NCBI GenBank assembly: GCA_944384195.1
Contig: CALWSK010000002.1
Location: 1-64,000, forward strand
Length of the DNA: 64,000 bases
Origin: an uncultured Clostridia bacterium
GTDB lineage: Bacteria; Bacillota; Clostridia; Lachnospirales; CAG-274
Direction: 5' to 3'
The position numbers and the translations under genes are program-made. Shown here piece by piece: positions 57,907 to 64,000 of this stretch; position 1 is the stretch's first letter; each line of letters opens with the position of its first letter. The notes beneath the pieces were generated by a model. That model saw only the letters and a program-made list of their open reading frames with translations, had not been told where the DNA came from and did no database searches.

Positions 57907-59073
57907 TCAAAAGCGTCTACTTTTTAAGTTCATCTTAGATAATGTAAGAAAAGCCATAAAAATTATTATAAAAATTCCTATAAAAAAGCCCATAAGAGAA
58001 GATTTAAAATATACTATTTCAAAGTTATTAAATACAGGAGTAGTAGGTTTATTTAATAAATATTGTAATATAGGGCTTAAAATTATTGCATAAACAACCG
58101 ATATTATGCTATGTAATACTTTTGATAAAAAATATATATTTATGTTTAAATCGCTACTTGATATCATAGATACTGTTTGAGCTAAGATAGAAAGTCCAGA
58201 AAAAGAAATTATACCACAAGCTAAAATAACTGAAATTACAGAAGGAGCCAAAGAGAGTAGATTTATACCATTTGTTATCTCTATTATTCCCATAAATATT
58301 CCATTACTATATTCTTCTAAACCTTTTGGTAAAATTTTTTCACCTATAGTTTCAAATATGCCAGACACTTTAAAAAGTTCTGCTATTACAGAAAATAAGA
58401 TAACAAATCCTCCAACTATAGCTATAGTTTCTAAGCTAGATTTTACACTATCTCCTAGTATTTGTCCAAAAGATTTATTGTTTTTTAGTCTAGCAAGTTT
58501 TAGTTTTGTAAAAGCTGTTTTTATACATATTTTTTCTGTTGAATATATTTGATTTGTTTTTTTATAAAATCTAAACAATATACCAACGGTTATTGCAGAT
58601 ATATAATGTATAAAAAGCATAGCATAACCTATGTATACATTTTTAAACATTCCTATACCAATTGCTCCTATTATAAATAAAGGACCAGAATTATTTGTAA
58701 AGCTAAGGAGTCTTTGAGCTTCTATTTTATCAATTTTACCATTTTCTCTTAAGCTAGACGTTATTTTTGCTCCAACTGGATAGCCAGAAAGCATACCAAG
58801 TATAAGTGGAAAAGCACCACAACCAGATACATTAAATAGTTTTTTCATAATAGGGTTTAGTAAACTTCCTAAAAAGTCTATAAATCCAAGGTTTATGAGT
58901 AAATTTGTTCCTATTAAGAATGGAAATATAGATGGAAGAATTTTATTAAACCATAACAATAGACCAGATTGTGCAGAAGATATAACAACTTCGGGTACTA
59001 TTATTATTAATATGTTGAAAAAAGCCACTAGTAGTGGTATAATATAATAACTTAAATTTTTTAAATATTTCAT
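57907..59073 (-). CDS. ylbJ: YlbJ-like sporulation integral membrane protein (nucleoside-recognition/Gate domain)
   Basis: 388 residues, about eight to ten membrane helices. It has the typical YlbJ sequence: LLLWFNKILPSIFPFLIG near the start, then CGAFPLILGMLSGYPVGAKI, and SFTNNSGPLFIIGA. YlbJ is a sigma-E-regulated protein needed for spore-cortex formation in B. subtilis, so its presence implies a spore-forming lineage. The ATG has only a weak binding site. Divergent from the HlyD-like gene. Confidence 0.88.
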   Translation of the reverse strand: MKYLKNLSYYIIPLLVAFFNILIIIVPEVVISSAQSGLLLWFNKILPSIFPFLIGTNLLINLGFIDFLGSLLNPIMKKLFNVSGCGAFPLILGMLSGYPVGAKITSSLRENGKIDKIEAQRLLSFTNNSGPLFIIGAIGIGMFKNVYIGYAMLFIHYISAITVGILFRFYKKTNQIYSTEKICIKTAFTKLKLARLKNNKSFGQILGDSVKSSLETIAIVGGFVILFSVIAELFKVSGIFETIGEKILPKGLEEYSNGIFMGIIEITNGINLLSLAPSVISVILACGIISFSGLSILAQTVSMISSSDLNINIYFLSKVLHSIISVVYAIILSPILQYLLNKPTTPVFNNFEIVYFKSSLMGFFIGIFIIIFMAFLTLSKMNLKSRRF

Positions 59074-59201
59074 TTTATCACTACTTTTTGATTTTTATAT
59101 ATTTATATAAATTTTTTTTATTTATATTACTAAAATTAATATGGTAAAATTTAAATATAGAAAAAATAATGCTAATGATATAAAATATAAGGAGGTGAAT
59201 T

Positions 59202-60905
59202 ATGGATAATAGAAAAAGAAAAAATACAAGTTCTAAAAAAACTTCTAAACAAAATAAAAAATCTAGTAAAAAGCAATCAAATATAAAAAATACAAACACA
59301 AGAAATAAAAATCAAAAAAATAAATCAAATTATCCTAAGTCATCTGCTCCAAAACAGCATCAAGCTAAATTAAATAATAATTCAAGAGAAAGATATAATG
59401 AAAGATACAATCAAAATAAGAAATCTAGTAAAAAGAGAAAAGTAAGAAATAGAAATTTAAATATACTTACAAAGATTTTTACTTTTGGAGTATTTATAGT
59501 TATAATATCTTATTTTAGTGTGTCGATATTTAAAAGTCTTAATAAAAAACCTATAAACTATGAAACTATAGAATATGGTTCTATAGAAAAGACTATGCAA
59601 GTTAAAGGAGCTATTATAAGGGATGAGGTTGTATATAAGGCAAACCGAAATGGACTTCTTACTTTTAACATTCCAGAAAATGAAAAAGTTAGAAAAGGGG
59701 AAGTTATAGCTACGGTAAAAGATTCAAAAGCTATAGAGCAAACAGAACAAGATTTAAATGCTATAAATGAAAAAATATTACAAATTCAGGAGCAAAGAAA
59801 TGAGCTTTCTTTATTTTATGAAGATGTAAAAAAGATGGATTCTCAAATAAAGAAAACTTTAGATTTATCTATACCAGATTTATCTACATATAACATAGAT
59901 AAAATATATTCTATAAAAGATTCAGTAAATAAAAAGATAACAGTTAGAAATCAAATGCTTTTATCTGAGAGTAATGGTAGTGTTGAGGAGTTATCAAATC
60001 AGAAGGCAGATAAAGAGCAAAAGATAAATCAAAATGTTCAAACTATAATATCTAATGATTCTGGCATATTATCTTATTATGTAGATGGTTTTGAAGATAC
60101 ATATTCTTTAAAAAATAAAGATAAACTAACAAAAGAACAAATTTTAGGATTATCTGATAAGGAATTACAATTTAAAACTAGTGTAGTTCAAGGAGAGCCA
60201 GCTTTTAAAATAGTAAGAGATAATAATTTTTATATAGCTTGTTATATAAAAGCTAACTATATATCTAAATGGAGTAAAGGAGATATAAGAAAAATATACA
60301 TAAATGATAATGGAGAGTTAAAACCTATAGAAGTTACTATAGAAAGTATATCTGATGTAGATAAAGATAAATATGTCCTTATGAGAAGTAATGTAAATAT
60401 GATAGATTTTATAGACAAAAGAACTATAACATTTGAGTTATCAAAACCTAAAGAAGGGTTTAAATTAAAACTTTCTGGTGTTGCTGAAGAAGAGCTTTTA
60501 AAAGTTCCTACTAGCTATATAAAAGATGGTAATTTGTTGAAAAAAGATGCCCAGGGAAATACTATAACAGTTCCGGTAAAAATATCTGGAGAAGATGAAA
60601 CTTTAGAATATCAGTATGTAGCTATAACAAAAGGAGTTATAGATATTGGAGATACTATAATAAATCCTAAGGATAAAAAAGAAATTAAACTAAATGATAT
60701 ATTTACTCAAAGGGGTATATATGTTGTAAATTCTGGTATATATACTTTTAAAAATATAAATACTGAAGAAAGTGTAGAAGATGGTCAGTTTATAATTATA
60801 GACCCAGCAAAAAATACAAATATAAAACTTTATGACAGATATGCTTCAGATATTTCAGCTATAAAACAAGAAGGAAATATAAAAGATGAAAAAACTAATA
60901 AGTGA
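59202..60905 (+). CDS. HlyD-like membrane-anchored protein with basic N-terminal tail
   Basis: 567 residues. The first 85 residues are almost only Lys, Asn, Ser, Arg and Gln (no fold expected), then one membrane helix (about 87-108). An HlyD/biotinyl-lipoyl-like segment follows (VKGAIIRDEVVYKANRNG, ENEKVRKGEVIATV), with a coiled-coil hairpin (about 180-290) and a second beta half (KVPTSYIKDGN). This is the layout of efflux periplasmic adaptors, although no transporter gene is adjacent. The family is usual immediately before the yggS-sepF genes in related genomes. AGGAGGTGA precedes the ATG. The 3' end overlaps yggS by 20 bases. Confidence 0.8.
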   Translation: MDNRKRKNTSSKKTSKQNKKSSKKQSNIKNTNTRNKNQKNKSNYPKSSAPKQHQAKLNNNSRERYNERYNQNKKSSKKRKVRNRNLNILTKIFTFGVFIVIISYFSVSIFKSLNKKPINYETIEYGSIEKTMQVKGAIIRDEVVYKANRNGLLTFNIPENEKVRKGEVIATVKDSKAIEQTEQDLNAINEKILQIQEQRNELSLFYEDVKKMDSQIKKTLDLSIPDLSTYNIDKIYSIKDSVNKKITVRNQMLLSESNGSVEELSNQKADKEQKINQNVQTIISNDSGILSYYVDGFEDTYSLKNKDKLTKEQILGLSDKELQFKTSVVQGEPAFKIVRDNNFYIACYIKANYISKWSKGDIRKIYINDNGELKPIEVTIESISDVDKDKYVLMRSNVNMIDFIDKRTITFELSKPKEGFKLKLSGVAEEELLKVPTSYIKDGNLLKKDAQGNTITVPVKISGEDETLEYQYVAITKGVIDIGDTIINPKDKKEIKLNDIFTQRGIYVVNSGIYTFKNINTEESVEDGQFIIIDPAKNTNIKLYDRYASDISAIKQEGNIKDEKTNK

Positions 60906-61596
60906 AAATATAAAAATTATAAATGAAAATATAGAAAGAGCTTGTATTAAGGCAAATAAAAACCCTAAAGATATAAATATTATTGGAGTTACAAAAAATG
61001 TAGGAGTTTGTGAGATTAATATTTTAAAAAGTTTAGGTATTTCAAGTTTTGGAGAAAATAAGACAAAAGAACTTTTATCAAAATATAATGAAATAGAAGA
61101 TGCATCTTGGCATTTTATAGGAAATCTTCAAACAAATAAGGTAAAACATATAATAGATAAAGTAGATATTATACAATCTGTAAATAGTGAAAGATTATTA
61201 AGAGAAATAGATAAAAGAGCTGGAGTAATAGAAAGAAGAATACCTATATTTTTAGAGCTAAATATAGCTAAAGAAGCCTCTAAGTGTGGATTAATGCCTG
61301 AGGAACTTAACGATATGATAGGCATTGTAAAATAATGTAAAAATGTAGTATTAGAGGGGCTTATGTGTATAGCACCATTTGTTGAAAAACCACAAGAAAA
61401 CGCAAAATATTTTAGAAAAATGAGAAATTTATTTGTTGACATAGGGCATAAAAACACACATAATATAGATATGAAGTATTTATCAATGGGAATGACTAAC
61501 GATTATGAAATAGCAATTCAAGAAGGTTCAAATATGATTAGAATAGGAACAGGTATATTTGGGGTAAGAAAAAATGATTTGGAGGAAACACTATGA
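60886..61596 (+). pseudogene. yggS: YggS/YlmE PLP-homeostasis protein interrupted by an in-frame TAA
   Basis: Two halves of one YggS protein lie in the same frame, split by a single TAA at 61333-61335 (after Gly-Ile-Val-Lys). The first half has the PLP lysine in IGVTKNV and the HFIGNLQTNKVKHI motif. The second half has GLMCIAPF, LSMGMTNDYEIAI and MIRIGTGIFG. Reading through the stop gives 236 residues, the normal length, with no gap in the alignment. The protein controls pyridoxal-phosphate levels. The stop is a nonsense mutation, a sequencing error or a recoded site. A possible restart is the ATG at 61363 (AGAGGGG nearby). It is overlapped by the HlyD-like gene at the 5' end and sepF at the 3' end. 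Confidence 0.85.
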
Positions 61597-62078
61597 GTAT
61601 AATGGATAAAATGAAGAATATATTTTTCGGAGATGATTATGATGATGATTATGAAGAAGAATATGAAGATATAGAGGAGTATGATGAAGAACCTATAAGG
61701 CCACCAGCTACTAGCAATATAACTTCTATAAATAGATATTCATCAAGGCGACCAAGTTCCAACATAGTAAATATAAATACAAATGTACAAATGGGAGTTT
61801 GTATGTTTAACCCTGAAAACCTAGAAGATGCAGCAGATGTAGTTTTGCAAATAAAAGATAGAAATATAGTTGTTGTTAATTTAGAAGACGTTGAATATGA
61901 AATATCTCAAAGAATTAGTGACTTTTTGTGTGGAGCAAGTTATGCTTTAGAAGGAAATATACAGCTTATATCAGATAAAATAATGATTATAGCTCCAGTA
62001 AACGTGGAAATGTCTGGGGAACTTAAAGACAAGCTTCAAGAAAGCGGTATAAAAATTCCCAATTCTATGTGGAGATAA
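61593..62078 (+). CDS. sepF: SepF, cell-division protein
   Basis: 161 residues. A membrane-targeting helix (MSIMDKMKNIFFG) is followed by an acidic Asp/Glu/Tyr-rich linker and the SepF core from about 70 (MFNPENLEDAADVVLQIKDRNIVVVNLEDV, cited by start). It tethers FtsZ to the membrane in Firmicutes. The start overlaps the yggS stop by four bases, as expected of the ylm cluster. Confidence 0.95.
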   Translation: MSIMDKMKNIFFGDDYDDDYEEEYEDIEEYDEEPIRPPATSNITSINRYSSRRPSSNIVNINTNVQMGVCMFNPENLEDAADVVLQIKDRNIVVVNLEDVEYEISQRISDFLCGASYALEGNIQLISDKIMIIAPVNVEMSGELKDKLQESGIKIPNSMWR

Positions 62079-62096
62079 TTTAAGGAAGGCGATAAT

Positions 62097-62369
62097 ATGA
62101 ATTTTTTAATTTATAAATCATTTGAAATGTTTATAAGGATAATAGATTTTATTATATTAATAAGGGTTTTACTATCTTGGATTCCTATAAATAGGGATAA
62201 TACTATAGTTAGGATTGTGTATGGAGTATCAGAGCCTTTTTTACAACCTATAAGAAACCTTCTTAATAAATCACCTTTAGGCTCTGGTATGATGTTAGAT
62301 TTTTCACCGATTATTTTACTTCTATTGTTACAAATGATACAGATGATTTTGTATAGTGTATTGTTTTAA
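62097..62369 (+). CDS. YggT family membrane protein
   Basis: 90 residues with two membrane helices. The conserved YggT core (IDFIILIRVLLSWIPINRDNTIV and YGVSEPFLQPIRNLL, cited by region) is seen. It is the YlmG homologue between sepF and ylmH. Role not well defined; in the cluster it is linked to division or envelope. Confidence 0.9.
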   Translation: MNFLIYKSFEMFIRIIDFIILIRVLLSWIPINRDNTIVRIVYGVSEPFLQPIRNLLNKSPLGSGMMLDFSPIILLLLLQMIQMILYSVLF

Positions 62370-62392
62370 AATTACATATTTATAAAAAATGG

Positions 62393-62416
62393 CTCTAGTT
62401 TTACTAGAGTTATTTT
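62393..62416 (+). terminator. Terminator-like hairpin after yggT
   Basis: A 7-bp stem CTCTAGT / ACTAGAG with a TTT loop, followed by TTATTTTT. Moderate strength; it may lower transcription into ylmH. Confidence 0.6.
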
Positions 62417-62440
62417 TGGCATTTCATAGAAAGGATATAT

Positions 62441-63223
62441 ATGGCTAATATAGATAAGTTAATAAGTAAAGATGATAAAATAATGTTTTCTAAAATATTA
62501 GATAAAAAGATAAATTGTGAGAGATATTATATTCCAAGTTTTAGTGAGTTTTTACCTATGCAAAAATGTATAAATTTTATATCTATTATTAAAGCAGATT
62601 ATATGGAATGTAATATTAAAATTTATGGTGGGTATGAAGATGCAGAAAGAGCAATTATAGGATTTTTTCCGGATTATTTAGAAGAAGATAAGCAAGAATT
62701 CCCTATAAATCTTCTGGAAATAGAATATAATTCTAAATATAGCAGAGAGCTTTCTCATAGAGATTTTCTAGGGTCTATTTTAGGACTTGGTATAGATAGA
62801 GTTAAAGTTGGAGATATAATATTAAAAGATAATAAAGCATTATGTTTTTTATCTAGTGATATATCAGAATATGTTAGTGTAAACTTAGATAGGGTATCTT
62901 CTACTAAAGTTAAAAATAAAATAGTAAATATAAAAGAATATGATATGCCAAAACAAAAATTAGAAGAAAAAAATATAATAATATCTTCTCTTAGACTAGA
63001 TGCTGTATTATCTGGAGCGTTTAATATGGCAAGGGGAAAAATACTAGATTATATAAAAGCAGAAAAAGCCTTTGTAAATTTTAATATTCAAACAAATGGT
63101 GCTAAGAATGTAAAAGATGGAGATATAATCACACTAAGAGGAGTAGGGCGTATAAAAGTTTTAGGAATATGTGGAAAAACAAAAAAGGATAGGATAGTGC
63201 TTAGCATAGCAAAATATGTTTAA
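62441..63223 (+). CDS. ylmH: YlmH-like RNA-binding protein with S4 domain
   Basis: 260 residues. The C-terminal S4 domain is at about 180-250 (SLRLDAVLSGAFNMARGKILDYI, GDIITLRGVGRIKVL). Upstream is the YlmH-specific region (HRDFLGSILGLGIDRVKVGDI, cited by start). YlmH is a ribosome-associated factor in Firmicutes. It follows sepF and yggT, but dnaX rather than divIVA comes next. Confidence 0.92.
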   Translation: MANIDKLISKDDKIMFSKILDKKINCERYYIPSFSEFLPMQKCINFISIIKADYMECNIKIYGGYEDAERAIIGFFPDYLEEDKQEFPINLLEIEYNSKYSRELSHRDFLGSILGLGIDRVKVGDIILKDNKALCFLSSDISEYVSVNLDRVSSTKVKNKIVNIKEYDMPKQKLEEKNIIISSLRLDAVLSGAFNMARGKILDYIKAEKAFVNFNIQTNGAKNVKDGDIITLRGVGRIKVLGICGKTKKDRIVLSIAKYV

Positions 63224-63235
63224 AGAGGTGATAGT

Positions 63236-64000
63236 TTGAGTTATATAGCTTTATATAGAAAGAAAAGACCAAAAAATTTTCAAAGCGTTATAGGACAAGA
63301 ACATATAGTTAAAACTCTTAGAAATGAAATAGCAACAAATAGGATAGGACACAGTTATTTATTTTGTGGAACAAGAGGTACAGGAAAAACTTCTACTGCT
63401 AAGATTTTTGCGAAGGCTTTAAACTGTGAAAATCCTATAGATTCATCGCCTTGTGGACAATGTGAAATGTGTGTTGCTTTTGATGAAAATAGAAGCTTAA
63501 ATATTATAGAAATAGATGCAGCTAGTAATAATAGTGTAGATGACATAAGAGAATTAAAAGAAGAAATAAAATATCCACCATCAAAAGGTAAATATAAGAT
63601 ATATATAATAGATGAAGTACATATGTTGTCTATAGGAGCTTTTAATGCACTTTTAAAAACTTTAGAAGAGCCGCCATCTTATGTTATATTTATTTTAGCT
63701 ACTACTGACCCACATAAAATACCTGTTACTATACTTTCTAGATGTCAAAGGTTTGATTTTAAAAGAATTAGTAATAGAGATATGGTTAATACTCTTAATC
63801 TATATATGGAAGAAGAAAATGTTGATATAGAAGAAGATGCTATATATTATATAGCTAAGAGCTCTGATGGAGCTATGAGAGATGCTCTTTCTTTGTTAGA
63901 ACAATGTATTTCGTTTTATTATCAAGAAACAATAACTTTAGATAAAGTATTAGAGCTTTTAGGGGCAGTAGATGATGAGATATTTTTTGAGTTTACAGAT
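63236..64000 (+). CDS. dnaX: DNA polymerase III tau/gamma subunit, 3' end cut by window
   Basis: 255 residues are seen from a TTG at 63236 with AGAGGTG upstream. The frame is still open at 64000. Walker A (GTRGTGKTS), the zinc cysteines (CENPIDSSPCGQCEMC), Walker B (IIDEVHML), sensor (LATTDPHKIP) and SRC box (LSRCQRF) identify the clamp-loader ATPase. The window ends before its domain III, so full length and any frameshift site are unknown. Confidence 0.95.
   Translation, partial: MSYIALYRKKRPKNFQSVIGQEHIVKTLRNEIATNRIGHSYLFCGTRGTGKTSTAKIFAKALNCENPIDSSPCGQCEMCVAFDENRSLNIIEIDAASNNSVDDIRELKEEIKYPPSKGKYKIYIIDEVHMLSIGAFNALLKTLEEPPSYVIFILATTDPHKIPVTILSRCQRFDFKRISNRDMVNTLNLYMEEENVDIEEDAIYYIAKSSDGAMRDALSLLEQCISFYYQETITLDKVLELLGAVDDEIFFEFTD

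Noticed and set aside
61333..61335. Reassignment of TAA as a sense codon
   Set aside because: TAA ends most genes in the window normally (for example rpoB, rpoC, gap, rplA), so a genome-wide reassignment is not possible.

Overview
This is a strongly AT-rich stretch of chromosome from a flagellated, probably spore-forming member of the Clostridia. Evidence for the lineage is the ylm-type division cluster (yggS/sepF/yggT/ylmH), a YlbJ-type sporulation membrane protein, flagellar cap genes (fliD, flaG, fliS), a zapA-U32 peptidase-FtsW cluster, and a birA-DUF6145-dusB cluster that I associate from memory with Lachnospirales. Genes are packed in short operons separated by clear intrinsic terminators. 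I see no phage, insertion sequence, CRISPR array or plasmid module, so this is mostly core chromosome.

Layout. 1-2184: the 3' part of a membrane protein whose cytoplasmic N-terminus is a tandem array of 20-residue repeats resembling the CheY-binding peptide of FliM. 2218-4908 (-): two tandem NCS2 purine permeases. 5075-10476 (-): zapA (with a very long coiled-coil tail), a U32 peptidase, an FtsW/RodA protein and a 54-residue remnant of a penicillin-binding protein. 10731-17578 (+): CdaR-like regulator, ftsE, ftsX, a secreted M23 hydrolase, a FliL-like protein, birA, DUF6145, dusB. 17714-24138 (+): a copper-amine-oxidase-domain protein, the fliD/flaG/fliS cluster, a YfcE phosphodiesterase and an HAD hydrolase. 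24141-31904 (+): rpoB-rpoC with its own promoter and structured leader, not preceded by rplJ-rplL. 31923-41576: small membrane proteins, an APC permease, an Rpn nuclease (-), an RlmL-like methyltransferase (-), tgt and purL. 41616-45442: gap, tRNA-Leu (-), then rpmG-secE-nusG-rplK-rplA. 45477-47892: unrecognised small proteins around a subtilisin-like protease. 47952-54340 (-): pyk, pfkA, dnaE. 54409-59073 (-): ylbJ, an RluA pseudouridine synthase, rnhA, a DUF2156 protein and a GNAT acetyltransferase. 59202-64000 (+): HlyD-like protein, yggS (broken by one in-frame stop), sepF, yggT, ylmH and the 5' part of dnaX.

The strongest points for follow-up are the FliM-like repeat array at the left edge; two near-identical L1-binding-site mimics, one before rplK and one before rplA; the in-frame TAA in yggS; the Rpn nuclease with a slippable 12-bp repeat and a possible internal translation start; the truncated PBP after ftsW; and the ZapA protein with a coiled-coil extension. 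Several starts were moved from the first possible codon to the one with a proper ribosome binding site; TTG starts look common here (ftsE, ftsX, U32, rpmG, DUF6145, dnaX).
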